A DNA stretch of 64,000 bases, taken from positions 6,019,785-6,083,784 of the forward strand of contig NW_004624781.1 in assembly GCF_000247695.1 (NCBI RefSeq), read 5' to 3'. Below are positions 10,461 to 20,905 of this stretch, in pieces (position 1 is the stretch's first letter; every line of letters starts with the position of its first letter). Under the pieces are notes generated by a model, which had not been told where the DNA came from, did no database searches, and was given only the letters and a program-made list of their open reading frames with translations. Made by a program: the position numbers and the translations under genes. Origin of the DNA: Heterocephalus glaber. Lineage: Eukaryota > Chordata > Mammalia > Rodentia > Bathyergidae.

Positions 10461-11224
10461 GGGCCAGCAGAGCTCCCTGGGGAGAGATCAGCTAGCCACA
10501 CACACTAGTCCAGCAGCGAAGCTACATCCGGTCTCCCTGCGGTCCCAGCTCTTCAAGCAGCCCCCTGTCCCTGTCGATGGCAAAAGGATCACAGGCCCTG
10601 ACCGATGGCTGAGCCTCCATCTCCCTGTGTTTAGGGACAGCCACAGGCGGATCGCAGGTGACTTGCTGGTCCTTAAAGCAGTGCTTCCCAAAGCACTCAA
10701 GTCCACACTGCTGGGCCTGCAGACTTCTCCAGGCCCCAAGAGGTGCTGGTTCAAGCCCCAACCCCTCTGAGGCCTCTCTGCGCCGGCTCCCTCTGCCTGG
10801 CCTGGTGCCTGGGCCCAGGGCCCCCCACCCCCATCCACGCTGTTTGCATTCCTGGGCCCTGCGTCACCACGGACAGTGGGCGTGTCTGCAGGGCCCGCCA
10901 CCCCTAGCTGCTGGCGTCCTGGGCTGGGCTGGGTGGCCAGGCCAGCTCACTCCGAAGGAGGCCCGTGACTCACACTTCCTCCCGGATTCCGGGAAATGCC
11001 CTCCCCTGCCCTGCTCCGCTTTCTTCTGCTTTAATGAGATGTTCTCTGCGAATTCCATGGCAACCCCAGGACAGGGGGGCTGGGAGGGGGAGGCCAAGCA
11101 CATGCCCAGGAGGGGCCCAAGGGCTCCCATGGCACTTGTGTGCACACGCACTCCCACCCTCTTGGCAGCCCCGACCCGAGCCCCCAGCCCGCCTTGGAGC
11201 TGTGGTCCGGGAGGGCCAGCCCCA
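10461..11224. other. unassigned GC-rich stretch
   Basis: No gene recognised. A palindromic TTC-CGG-GAA at 10987-10995 fits the STAT consensus by eye, but a single short motif proves nothing. Confidence 0.35.
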
Positions 11225-11385
11225 GAAATGCTTGCTTTTATTAAAAAGGAATGGGCTCACAAAGGCATGACTGTAGGAAAGGTTGTAATTTGCCCAAATA
11301 AAACTTAATTTGATCCATGAAATAGCTGTGGTTTATTGTGTAATAGATGTGCTATGTGTTTCGATTTAATAGAAGCCAGTATAAT
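11225..11385. promoter_or_regulatory. AT-rich non-repeat island, candidate conserved element
   Basis: An AT-rich island inside GC-rich flanks, with no repeat signature, containing tgtggttt (RUNX-type core) at 11327-11334 and homeodomain-like AATT words. Such islands downstream of developmental genes are often conserved non-coding elements. This is inference without alignment. Confidence 0.3.
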
Positions 11386-11799
11386 AGGGGGCCTGGTAGG
11401 GGCCTCTGGAGGCCGCTCCTTCCCCATGCACAGTAGGGCCACACCGCTGCCCTGGTGGCCCAGCCCTCAACCAAACAAGACAGAGAAGGGCTGCCGGGGA
11501 CCATGGGCCCAGGCCGAAGAGTCTCTCGGGAGACATCCCCACGGCACAGGAGGAACAGAGAGGAGGAAAGAAAGGAAAACCGCCCTTTTCCCAAAGCAAG
11601 GCTGAGGTGTGAGTGTGGGGAGGGGCGTGGGGCTGGAGTCACTTTCCCAGCTGCTGCTGCTGGGCTGAGAGGGCCATGGCCACGGGCTGCTGGAAAAAGA
11701 GGGCCAGGACTGCTGGGTCGTGGAGAGGCAGTGGGTAGAGGAGGGGTAGGGGGGCTGGGGCTCGGGGCTCAATGGGGACTGTGGGTGTTGCCCTAAGCA
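11386..11799. other. unassigned GC-rich stretch
   Basis: No gene or clear repeat recognised; overlapping chance frames on both strands. Confidence 0.4.
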
Positions 11800-11915
11800 C
11801 TTCCTGTGTTTGATTGCATTTAGTTCTCACAACAGCCCATACAGCAGGTACCAGCAGCCCCATTGTTAAGTGAGGAAACTGAGGCAGGGGCAATGGTTTG
11901 CCTAACATCAAAGTC
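11800..11915 (-). repeat. MIR SINE, antisense
   Basis: tttagttctcacaacagccc, then gtgaggaaactgaggcaggg. Confidence 0.85.
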
Positions 11916-12044
11916 ACCCTTTGACTTCCGCTGCCTCCTGTGACTGGAGATGGTGCCTTCCTAGCAGCCCCCATAGACCCCATCTTCCCAGGCCTTTCTG
12001 GGGCTCTGATGCCTGGGCCCAGGTTGCTCTTCCCATTGCTCAAT

Positions 12045-12345
12045 TTCTTTCAAAAAGGTCTTGACTTGGCTCAATTCGACCTTGGACAAACTCCTGAAGT
12101 TCATTTGTGAAATGAAGATACTTACACGAGGCTGCTTTGAAAATTAAATGAGATTACATATAAAAAGAATATAAACGAACAGTTACAGGAAAAAAAAAAA
12201 AAAGAATATAAACCATGGCCGGGGATTTAGCTCAGTGGTCCTGCTACCTGCCTCACAAGCATAAGGTCCCGAATTCGATCCCCGGTACCAAAAAGAAGAA
12301 TATAAATCAGGGCTCGGCATTCAGTAGGTGCTGATTAAGTGCATG
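12045..12345 (+). repeat. MIR SINE split by a younger SINE
   Basis: Left part 12045-12165 (ctcctgaagttcatttgtga, aaattaaatgagattacata) and right part 12305-12345 (cattcagtaggtgctgatta) belong to one MIR. It is interrupted by the tRNA SINE at 12216-12302, which is flanked by the duplication agaatataaa. Confidence 0.75.
12216..12302 (+). repeat. ID-like tRNA SINE
   Basis: ggccggggatttagctcagt A box, acctgcctcacaagcataag in place of the ID anticodon arm, B box gaattcgatcc, end cccggtaccaaaaag. The flanking duplication agaatataaa is still visible. Confidence 0.92.
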
Positions 12346-12389
12346 TGTTTCTAATAAGTCCCAGTGAGAATACGCTATGTCAGGTAAGT

Positions 12390-12515
12390 GCTGGACCTTA
12401 TTTTGGGAAGCAGAGCAAGCTGGATTTGAATTCCAAGTCTCCAATTTACTCACCATACATCTGGACAGGTACTTCTTACTTCTTTGAATCTCTGTTTCAC
12501 CATCTGAGGACATAC
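12390..12515 (+). repeat. MIR SINE remnant
   Basis: gctggatttgaattccaagt and tgaatctctgtttcaccatc. Confidence 0.65.
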
Positions 12516-12519
12516 CAAA

Positions 12520-12672
12520 AAAAATTTTTTTTTTTTTGAGACAGGGTCTCACTGTAGTTCAGACTGGACTTGAACTCACTATGTAGCCCAGGCTGGCCAC
12601 CAACTCATGGCAATCCTCCTGCCTCAGCCTCCCGAGTGCTGGGATTATAGGTGTGCACCACCACACACCATG
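12520..12672 (-). repeat. B1 SINE with internal duplication, antisense
   Basis: T-run, gagacagggtctcactgtag, both duplicated arms (cagactggacttgaactcac; gcccaggctggccaccaac), ggtgtgcaccaccacacacc. Confidence 0.93.
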
Positions 12673-12737
12673 TTTTTATGAGCCTGCCTTCCCACTGGAT
12701 GGCACTCAGCATTCACTGTATTTCTGATCACACCTCG

Positions 12738-12890
12738 TAAGAGGACTTCCAGAACTGAGCCAGAAAGTGGCTAGAAAAATGGGAGAAGTGTGTTTCAGGC
12801 AAGGGGTAGGATTTAGAGGGGCACGAATGGTGATGCACCTTTTACTGTAAGAAAAATTTTAAACACCATATATTTTTATCACTCCCTGTA
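12738..12890 (+). mobile_element. mariner-type DNA transposon remnant
   Basis: Reads aagaggacttccagaactg, then cagaaagtggctagaaaaat, a decayed version of the mariner transposase C-terminus (EDFQNCFRKW pattern), followed by gcaccttttactgtaag and a terminal-like end. It is a third relative of the inverted pair at 17.9-18.4 kb. Confidence 0.6.
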
Positions 12891-13480
12891 CAAACTTCAA
12901 TTACACAAAACACCAGCAGTGGAAATGTCTAATGGAGGTTTCAGTTTGGTTATGGAGATTCTGGTTTTGTAATTATGACTCATGATGAAGTTTAATATAA
13001 TAAAGATATGACTTCTATAGAAAATTTGAAAAAAAGAGGGAAGTATAAGAGAAAAACGATACAGAAAACATCACCAATCCAGCTCCCACATAGATTTGCT
13101 GGTTATATTTTATATTCACGTACATGTGAATTAATAGCATTGTGTCAATATGCATGTGTAAATTCAGCATTTTATATGAGCCAGGATGGATTCAGTGCTT
13201 GTGCATTATCTACGCATAAATGAAGCATCCTATTACATAGATGTAGGTTTATCATCTGCTTTTTTCCCATCTGACATCACAAAATGATGATTTTTTCTCA
13301 TATAATTAAAAACATTCTAAAATGTGATATTTTTCTTCCTAAAAATAACATATGCTTCTGGTAAGGTAAACAGTGCAGAAAAATAGAAAGTGGAAAGGAA
13401 AAAAGAAACCCATTCTACCTCAATTTGCCCTTCCATTTCCCAAGCATAACTACCATTAACAATTACACGGGATTTTTTTA

Positions 13481-13648
13481 GGCTGAGGCACATGCCTGTA
13501 ATCCTAGCTACTCAGGAGGCTGAAGCAGGAGGATCCCAAGTTCCAGGCCACCCTTGAGAGCTTAGTGAGACCCTGTCTCAAAGTAAAAATGGGTTGGTCA
13601 TGCAGCTTAGTGGGAAGGCCCTGTGTTCAATCCTCAGTACCCCTCCCA
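13481..13648 (+). repeat. B1-dID dimeric SINE
   Basis: ggctgaggcacatgcctgta through the linker aaagtaaaaatggg to gttcaatcctcagtacc. A target duplication is visible as attacacgggattttttta against attacacaggacttttaa. Confidence 0.88.
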
Positions 13649-13757
13649 AATATTACACAGGACTTTTAAAGGCTACATAATATTTTGGCACATATGGTGC
13701 CTTCCTATAATTTCCTGTTAATAGACATTTAGAATTTTTTTCTGTTATTAGAAAAAT

Positions 13758-13890
13758 AGCTGGGCATGGTGGGGCATACTTGTAATCCTAGCACTCAGGA
13801 GGCTGAGGTAGGAGAATTGCCGTGAGTTCAAGGCCAGCCTGAACTATGTATCGAGACCCTGTCTCAAAAACAAACAAACCAAAAAGAAAA
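13758..13890 (+). repeat. B1 SINE
   Basis: agctgggcatggtggggcat, gtgagttcaaggccagcctg, gagaccctgtctcaaaaaca. Confidence 0.92.
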
Positions 13891-14157
13891 ATAAATATTT
13901 CTCAGGAAAGCTCCCCAGAGGCAGAATTACTGGAACAAAGGGCATCAATTTTTCCCTTCTGTGAGAAACGTTCTCATTATGTTGCCCCAAACCCCTAGGC
14001 CCAAGAACATGAACATCTTTAAGGCTTAAATCTTTTTGCCATGTTGAGAAATTGATTTCATAAGCCAGCCCCATTTACAATCCCATTGGCAGATAAGGAA
14101 AACATGCAATTCTCCTCATATTACAAGCCACTTTACCCCCACTCCGTGGAGCACAAC

Positions 14158-14355
14158 TTTTTTGGGGGGATACTAATAGAGATAAACTCAGGGCCCCCCA
14201 CATACTAGGTAAGCACTCTGCCACTGAAATACAGCCACAACCTTTTTAAATTTATCTTTATTTTGAGACAAGTTCATGCTAAATTGCACGTTGGATCCTC
14301 CTGCCTCAGCCTCCTGAGTGTTGGGAGCATGGGTGTGCAGCACCACACCTGGCTC
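14158..14355 (-). repeat. B1-dID dimeric SINE, antisense
   Basis: Reverse ID half (actaggtaagcactctgcca to 14240) then reverse B1 half (ttttgagacaagttcatgct to caccacacctggctc). Confidence 0.85.
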
Positions 14356-14640
14356 TGCATTGGTTTTAATTTCTATTTGTAGAGCACTCACCAGGTGCCA
14401 GGCCCCTCGGCCTCCTGCTTGGGGACACAAACACCAGCACAACCCAGCTACAGTCCTCAGGCAACAACCAACCCAGGAAGAAATCAGGCCGCTAAACAGT
14501 GATATCACAAGGGAGGCCTCAGGGGCAGGTGAGAGAGCTGTACTAGGTGAGAGAACATTAGGGTCTGGGTCCCAGAGGAAGGGTTTGAGATGCCAATGTA
14601 CTAAGAGAAAACCAAGACACACAAGCAACAGGTAACCCAA

Positions 14641-14812
14641 ACCGGCTGGTGTGTGTCTATAATCCCAGCTGCCCGGGAGGCTGAGGCAGGAGGATCGAAG
14701 TTCAATGGAGGCCAGCCTGGGCAACTTAGTGAGACCCTGTCTGACAATAAAAAATTAACATGGCTGGGGTGTAACTTGGGACTCCTTGGCTTCAATCCCC
14801 AGTACAGCAACC
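14641..14812 (+). repeat. B1-dID dimeric SINE
   Basis: ccggctggtgtgtgtctata, gggcaacttagtgagaccct, ID half ggctggggtgtaacttggga ending caatccccagtacagc. Confidence 0.88.
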
Positions 14813-15469
14813 AAACAAAACAATAAAACAGGTAAAGGTAACCCCAGGGGACCAGAGTGGCTGGCAGAGTGGGAGGTGGCACTTCTTATTCTGGCCACTC
14901 TGTTCATGGACAGGCAGAAATTCATTCAGTATCATGAGAATTGTGCATGTAAAGGACAAAAAAGGAGTTTAACAATTAAGCAATGGGGTGGGTGAAGGGT
15001 ATTCAAAGAAGAGGCATCACCACCTGGGCAGGCCAGCTGGGTTCACCTCGGTCCAACCCAGGGCCTCGCATGCCCCATACAGAGTGTGGACCCTACCAGC
15101 AGCCGGTGCAGGGCTCTGCCTAGGGCTGTGCTCCCAGAAGACCCACCCGGCTGCATCCTAGAGGAGGAAACACAAGCAGGTATCAGAGGCAGGCAAGGGA
15201 CCAGGAGGGACAGCTGTGGTGACGTCACAGGGAGACGGCACATGCAGAGCCACAGAAGCTGGTTGGGGAAGGAGTTCAGCCTGGAGGCACCTGGTCTCGT
15301 TCCCTTCAGGGGAACCGTGGGTGGCAAGCCCACTGGCTGCTCCAATCCCCCAGCCTCCCAGCCTCCCTCCCAAGGATGCTGTCCAGGCAGTGCCCAGGCT
15401 CAGGCTGAGACAGGAAGCTGGGGCCAGAGTCCATGGGTGTGCAAGGTGTGTGGCAGAACTGAATGATGG
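14813..15469. other. unassigned stretch
   Basis: No gene or repeat recognised. Confidence 0.4.
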
Positions 15470-15580
15470 ATCGGAGCTGGTGAACCTGCCCAGGGTCCCC
15501 ACTTGGCTGTGTGACTTCAGGCGATCACTCAACTTCTCTAAGGTTGCCTCTCTGAACTGAGGACAGCATTTGGCAGACAC
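15470..15580 (+). repeat. MIR SINE
   Basis: cttggctgtgtgacttcagg, cgatcactcaacttctctaa, then tctctgaactgagga. Confidence 0.75.
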
Positions 15581-17857
15581 CGAGGTGTCCTGTGAGCAGC
15601 TGATGGGCGAGGTTACCCTCAGGGCCCATGACTCATGTGTGTGTCCACACCTTCAGGCAGGTGGCAGCAGTCGGCCCCATGTCCTGACTGTAGGGTGCAG
15701 GAGCTGGGCTATTGCACACTTTTTCCTATAACTTCTCAGGTTTTCGGTAAAGTTAAGGCAAGAAGCAGTCAAATTGTGGAAAGCAAGAAGCATCATGCCT
15801 GGCAGACAGATTTGTTTCTGGGTTCCTAACATCGTGGCTCGAACTGGTGCATTCAACTGGAACAGGGCCACCAAAACCTGGAAAAGTGTCCCAAGCAGTG
15901 ACAGCCACAAGATAGGGTCAAAAGTTCAAGGCACTCAGGCCAGATTCGATCAGGGGTCCTGAGTCTGGAGCCAGGGAACAGTGGGGATAGGAAGGCCTGC
16001 CAGGCAGCCTTAGCCAAGAACAAACTCACTGTGGGCATCTCCATGGTGCCCCATGCAGGTCACTCAGCAGCTTCTGATTGTTTCTGTTCCTCAGCTTCAA
16101 AGAGGGTCATCGTTCATTTGCCAGGCTATGGTTTTCCAAGTGGTAGATGAACCAAGCCATTAGCTACGTGCAGGAGCCAGGAAAAATACGCCAAGCTTTG
16201 AGCAGGGGCGTGCTGGCCAGAGCTGTGAGAACACACTGAGCTCTGCCACTGGCTGGGTGACAGTGCCTGCTTCTGGTCTGCAGAACTGGCATGGAAGCTG
16301 AAGGACTACAGCAGCTTGGTGGGCACCACCATGCTAGGACTTGGTGCAGCCATTCACAAACCAAGTGAAAGCACTTAGGGGAGCCTCTGTGAATCCTGTG
16401 GAGCCAGCAGCTTCACTTCTGGGAGTGGAGCCGGGGAATAAGGGCTTTCCAAAGAGCTGTGGGGCTGAGATGCTGCTGGGACCCGGCCAGCACATCCCCA
16501 AGGCCACCACTCCTGGTAGTCACTGGTTCTGAATGAGCCACCCCAGGTGGCAGCATCAGGCCACACGGGCAAAAGACCTCTGTGGGTCAGGGGTTCAGTG
16601 TCCTGAGAGCCCAGTAGCAAGCATTAAAAGGGGTGTGCCTAACCAAGGGGAGCCTCTGGGCTTCAATGAGCAAGATCACCTGTCACCTCTTCCTTCCTTC
16701 CTTCCTGGATGGCTTTTCCCCATCTAGAGTCTCCTGAGGACAGGAAAGTGCAGTCACCTGATCATTAGAGCCTTGCCATGGTCCAAAGGATCATGGGAGT
16801 TTCTCTTTCTGGCCCTAAGCCCATCTCAAACCCCATTGGCTCAACCCAGGCCTCCCTCCCACCATACACAGGGTGGCAGTTGGGCTGCCTATCTCCAGAG
16901 ACCAATAAAAGTTTGAGTCCCTCTCTTCCCCAGGTTTCTCAGTGTGCTTGAGGGTGAGCACCTGAACTTTGGCTCCCTTGGAGACATGGGACTCCAGCCC
17001 CATCCCAGTCCTCTTCCTCGTAAAGCAGCTGAGGTTGGGGTGGCAGCAGCAGAGGGAGAGGTGAGGGGTGACCCGGACCCAGCAGCCATAGCCGAACTGC
17101 CGCCTGGCTGGGGCCACGGGCTTGCTGCCCTCTGGCCAAGCTGGGATGGTTCACAGAGAGCACAACTTTCTAAGGAGGTCACCTGAATCCGGGACCCCTG
17201 CCGGTTATTACTAATGTGGCGTCTTTTGAGTTCTCAGGGTTCAACACAGGGATTCGGGAGATGGGCTCAGGGCGGCAGTCAGTCTAACTCTCCTTGGGCC
17301 CATTTCTTATTTTCCCATGGGGCACTGCTGGAATTAGACTCGCACTGAGTTTCCTCTGAGAGTTTGTCTCAGGCCAATTCCCCAAGCAGGCCAAAATCCC
17401 TGTGGTAAAAAACAAAACAAAACAAAACAAAAACCCTGAGACTTTTTTACTGTCACCTCCAAATGGACCTCGAGTTGGTGTGGTGGGCTGCGGGAGGGGC
17501 TTATCTACCCTTCAAACGCACCAGTGCCCCAACCTCCATGTCCCTGTGTGCATGGCCTCAGTGCTAATGATCCCCAGGTGCTGTCCACAGCAATAGCCTG
17601 GAGTCCCTCCTTCCAGTCTCAGATACAGGGCATCTCTGCAGCTGCCATCTGAGAGGCAGGAGACCTTCTGCCACCCACCCCCAGGACAAATCCTATCTGA
17701 GTCTCTTTCCATGCAGGAGGACTTGGGCCTGCCCTCGATCTCTCCAGAGTCCCTCCTCCTCAACAAATGGTCAGGGGCTGTGAAGAGTCTGGGATTTTAC
17801 CTTCTTTACAAGATAAGAAGGGAAATAGTGTGATAAAAACTACAGTGAAGGTTTAAA
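15581..17857. other. unassigned stretch
   Basis: About 2.3 kb without a recognised gene or a clear interspersed repeat. It holds an (AAAAC)n microsatellite at 17407-17438. Bases 15720-15960 and 16050-16400 read unlike simple repeats, and I could not match them to any gene. Confidence 0.4.
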
Positions 17858-18205
17858 ATGTTTTTAAAATTTTATTGCAGTAAAAGACACACCACCTCCT
17901 CAATATTCTCCCCCTTGCTTCGAACATATTTATCGCATTGTTCTTTTTTGTTACCAGGGATTGAACTCGTGTCCTTGTGCTTGCAGCGCAGGTGACAGAA
18001 CCACCGAGCTAAATCCCTGGCCCTTTATCCCATCATTTTTCCACTTTCTGAAGAAGTTCTGGAAGTCTTCTTTCATGAGTATGTTCAGCCGTGCTGTGTG
18101 GCTGCCTCACTGTCCTGAATTGATTCAAACCATTTACCTTCCATGGTCAGTTTAACTTTGGGGAAGAGCCAGAAGTCACACAGTGTGAGATGTGGTGAAT
18201 AAGGT
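17858..18205 (-). mobile_element. mariner transposase remnant, left arm of inverted pair
   Basis: On the minus strand this reads PYSPHLTLCDFWLFPK from about 18204 downward, the mariner motif that contains the third catalytic Asp of DD34D transposases (usual form close to PYSPDLAPCDFWLFPK). KWFESIQDSEAA and a frameshifted C-terminal EDFQN segment follow. It is split by a SINE at 17943-18022. Stops and frameshifts make it inactive. Confidence 0.8.
17943..18022 (-). repeat. ID-like tRNA SINE inside the mariner remnant, antisense
   Basis: gttaccagggattgaactcg, then accaccgagctaaatccctg. It sits between the mariner pieces ending cgcattgttc and starting tttatcccatca, so it inserted after the transposon. 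Confidence 0.9.
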
Positions 18206-18231
18206 AGATGAAGACACACAGTCACATTTTT

Positions 18232-18432
18232 ATTTGATGAAAATTGCTGTAATCATTTTGAATCTATTAAGGACATTGAAGCAGCCTCGAGAGCATGACA
18301 GACACTCATGAAAGAGGACTTCCAGAACTGCTTCAGGAAGTGGCAAGAATGATGGGGGATAAGTGTATTTGTACTGTAATGAAACTTTAAAGAAAAAAAT
18401 TAAGTATTGACTATTTTTTATCACACCTTGTA
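18232..18432 (+). mobile_element. mariner remnant, right arm of inverted pair
   Basis: In the sense direction this encodes FESIKDIEAA followed by MKEDFQNCFRKWQE, the C-terminal part of the same transposase family as the left arm. The 3' part is shortened (tgtactgtaatgaaactt) and the end resembles tttttatcacacctt. Opposite orientation to 17858-18205. Confidence 0.75.
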
Positions 18433-18734
18433 GCGTGCCCCTGTTCCCCAGGTGGTAGCATGAAAGTCAGGAGATCTCTGAGTCAGAGACAAAGGACTCT
18501 GATGACTCCCCACATGAGCATCACATCTGCATTGTCTTCCTGTGCCATGGGGAGTAAGAGGGGGACATCTGCATGCTTGGTGGGGTATTGACACGTGAGG
18601 AGCCCTGAGCCTAGGGAGCCCACATCTTGGACAGTGGCAGTACACATGCAGTCGGGGCCTCTTGAGATGTGCAGAGACCCCTGACAATCACCCCCTACAC
18701 CGCATCATTCCTGTGTGTGCATGGGAGGGCATCA
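18433..18734. other. unassigned stretch
   Basis: Nothing recognised. Confidence 0.4.
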
Positions 18735-18835
18735 CCCTCATTTCACATGGGAGAAAACAAAGCCCTGCCTGGAGGAGATGCATGAAATGCCCAAGTTCCC
18801 AAACTGGAGACTGGCAGGGCCAGGGTTCAACGCTG
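18735..18835 (-). repeat. MIR SINE remnant, antisense
   Basis: cctcatttcacatgggagaa, then gactggcagggccagggttc. Confidence 0.6.
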
Positions 18836-19557
18836 CACCAAAGGCGTCCTTCCTCTCAGCTGTCCCCTCCAGCAGTGGGCAGCTCAGGCACAGGGGTCCT
18901 GGAGGACAGAAGGGAATCAATCCCTCTGTCCAGGCAGCGTACCTATGGCTCCTCGGTTGCCTACGTCCCTGCATCTCTTCTTGCCCCAGCCACGGAAAAT
19001 CCAAGACCCAGCTGATTCCCAAAGTCTTTGGGTTCTCTGTCACTTGGCCCCACCTCCCAGGGTCTAGGAAATGTCACAGAAGCCTTCCGATGACGTCTCC
19101 TGCTTAGGCCAGGGCCAGGCCAGCCTGAGCCCTCCCTTGAGGAGCACTCAAGGAGGCAGAGCGGATGTGTGGATGCCCCAACCTCAGCAGAAGCTGCTGC
19201 GGTGCGCCCTATGCTGACTTCCTGCAGGCTTCGAGGGTTCTGGTGACCATGGCAGGTGAGCAGGGTCCTGGTGATGGTCCTTGATGGGACTAAGTGGCCC
19301 CAGAGGTCACAGCTCAGACCCCTGAGATCTCCCAGAGTGAAGAGAGCCCAGGAGCTGCCACACTGACCCAGGGCACTTGGCGTCCTGGGGACCTGATATG
19401 GGTTTGACATTCATTAACATTTTAGACAGAATAAAGGAGGGGATTTGTAGAGTCAAAATAGTCATCATCACAGCCAGGAATGGGAAACTCCCTGTTCCTT
19501 CCGTAGGGAGGGAAAGGGAAGAAGGGTGAGAGGGTCAGCATTAAAGGGCTGGCTTCA
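18836..19557. other. unassigned GC-rich stretch
   Basis: No gene or repeat recognised. Confidence 0.4.
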
Positions 19558-19724
19558 AGCCAGGTGTGATGGTGCACCCCTATGAGCCCAGCACTCAGGA
19601 GGCTGAGACAGGAGGTTCCCCATGAGTTTGAGGCCAGCATGGGCTACATAATGTGTTCAAGGCCACCCTGAACTCTATAGCAAGACGTTGTCTCAAAAAC
19701 CAAACCAAACCAAACCAAACACCC
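19558..19724 (+). repeat. B1 SINE with internal duplication
   Basis: caagccaggtgtgatggtgc, both duplicated arms (gtttgaggccagcatgggct; ttcaaggccaccctgaact), tail of (AAACC)n. It directly abuts the 5' end of the SNX2 retrocopy. Confidence 0.92.
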
Positions 19725-19725
19725 C

Positions 19726-20070
19726 ATGAAACTAAGGCAAAAAATGATAGTTGCTAACAAAGCAGATAAAATAGAGCAAGCTAGAAAGGAAATAAAAGAG
19801 TAAGAGGCAAAAGTACAATAAGGAGAAAGAAATTCTGAACAGGTTTCTAAAACAATTCAAAAAGAAGTGGGAACCTTTCAGAAAGAAGTAGTGAAGGACT
19901 TTAAAACTGTTATCATCAAGCATTTTGACTCATTAGTACAAACATAGCCAAAGCTGATAAAATACCCAGGCTTTCTTGCCTGAAGCTGAAGCTGAAGCCA
20001 CTGCCTGGCAATGAGACTGTCCCTGTTAGAAAGATGCTGGACTCCACTGAGAAACCATTCAAAACCATCT
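19726..20070 (+). pseudogene. SNX2: SNX2 processed pseudogene, 3' fragment
   Basis: This is a 5'-truncated, intronless copy of the C-terminal BAR region of sorting nexin 2, a retromer-linked membrane-tubulating protein that acts on endosomes. In the best frame it reads NKADKIEQARKEIKE, then EAKVQ, then EQVSKTIQKEVGTFQ, then KDFKTVIIKHFDSLVQT and LIKYP. It is closer to SNX2 than to SNX1 (which has DFKNHVIK here). Damage: a one-base insertion near 19740, in-frame stops in place of a conserved Trp and two Gln codons, and the normal terminator changed to TGG at 20006-20008. A short 3' UTR piece follows to 20070, where a MaLR LTR interrupts it. Bases 20631-20720 (gaaaccatctaaatgaacc onward) may be the rest. 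Parent identification is from memory of the SNX2 protein. Confidence 0.88.
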
Positions 20071-20073
20071 ATC

Positions 20074-20429
20074 TGTCGGTCTTACTTTCTCGTTGCTGGG
20101 ACACAATACCCGGGACCTACAAGTTAAGAGGAAAGGTTTATTTCAGTTCACAGTTTGCAGTGGTTTCAGTCCATAGTAGGCTGGCTCCAAGGCAGGGCGG
20201 CTTGGCAGAGGGGCCTGGGGGCAAGACAAACAGTCCATGGCAGGGTAGTCAGGAAGCAGCGAGACTTCCTTCTTTCCCTTTTTATCCCATCCAGGCTGAG
20301 CGGAAAGCCTATTTGTTGGTGTCACCCACACCCAAGGGTATCACATATCCTTGATCCAGCCACTCCCAAAAGACCCACCTAAGAGCACATGAGGCTTTGG
20401 GGAGAAATCTAGATATAAGCCATAACTCT
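20074..20429 (-). mobile_element. MaLR-type solo LTR, antisense
   Basis: Starts tgtcggtcttactttctcgt (reverse of the MaLR end), followed by gaggaaaggtttatttcag, gtttcagtccatagtaggct, and ends agatataagccataac. The flanks share ccatctatc. It is inserted in the 3' UTR part of the SNX2 retrocopy. Confidence 0.82.
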
Positions 20430-20430
20430 A

Positions 20431-20468
20431 CCATCTATCTATCTATCTATCTGTCTATCATCTATCCG
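20431..20468. repeat. (TATC)n microsatellite
   Basis: ccatctatctatctatctat continuing to 20468, at the outer edge of the MaLR LTR. Confidence 0.93.
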
Positions 20469-20630
20469 GGTTTTTGTTTTGTTTTGTTTTTTGAGACAGG
20501 GTCTCACTATGTAGTTTAGACTGGACTTGAACTCACTATCTAGCCCAGGCTGGCCTCAAACTCATGGCAAACCTCCTGCCTCAGCCTCCTGAGTGCTTGC
20601 ATTATGGGTGTGTGGCATCATATCTGGCTT
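20469..20630 (-). repeat. B1 SINE with internal duplication, antisense
   Basis: (GTTTT)-type tail, gagacagggtctcactatgt, agactggacttgaactcact, gcccaggctggcctcaaact, ggtgtgtggcatcatatct. Confidence 0.93.
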
Positions 20631-20799
20631 GAAACCATCTAAATGAACCATTATATTTTTTTAGAAAGTTACAATGGCAAACTTTACAATAGACATATTT
20701 TACCATAATGTAGACTCATAGCCTGCCCTCTCACCTTCCTTGTCTGTCTCTTCCTTGCCAAAGCCTTTGGGGCTGGGCTCAGGGGTGGCTCTGAGGCGG

Positions 20800-20905
20800 C
20801 ACCATGTCATGACTGTGGCCTCTTGTGCCACTACCTTGCTGTGTGACGCTGGTGAGCGCCTTGCCCTCTCTGGACCTCAGTTCAGGACAGCTGTTGCAGC
20901 ATATG
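20800..20905 (+). repeat. MIR SINE
   Basis: cttgctgtgtgacgctggtg, ccctctctggacctcagttc. Confidence 0.75.

Larger units (their letters stand above)
12990..13985. mobile_element. ancient L1M-like LINE remnant, SINE-interrupted
   Basis: The order gaaaatttgaaaaaaagagg, atcaccaatccagctcccac, then catttagaattttttttctg-type sequence, resembles old L1M 3' sequence. It is broken by SINEs at 13481-13648 and 13758-13890. The family assignment is from memory and the orientation is uncertain. Confidence 0.45.

Noticed and set aside
12217..12294. Possible tRNA genes (A box tagctcagtgg, B box gttcgatcc) here and at about a dozen similar places
   Set aside because: All copies end in A-rich tails, many have target duplications, and none has an intact anticodon arm and acceptor stem. 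They are tRNA-derived SINEs.
20074..20429. Possible retroviral gene near the MaLR LTRs
   Set aside because: Only solo LTRs are present; no gag, pol or env reading frame adjoins them.
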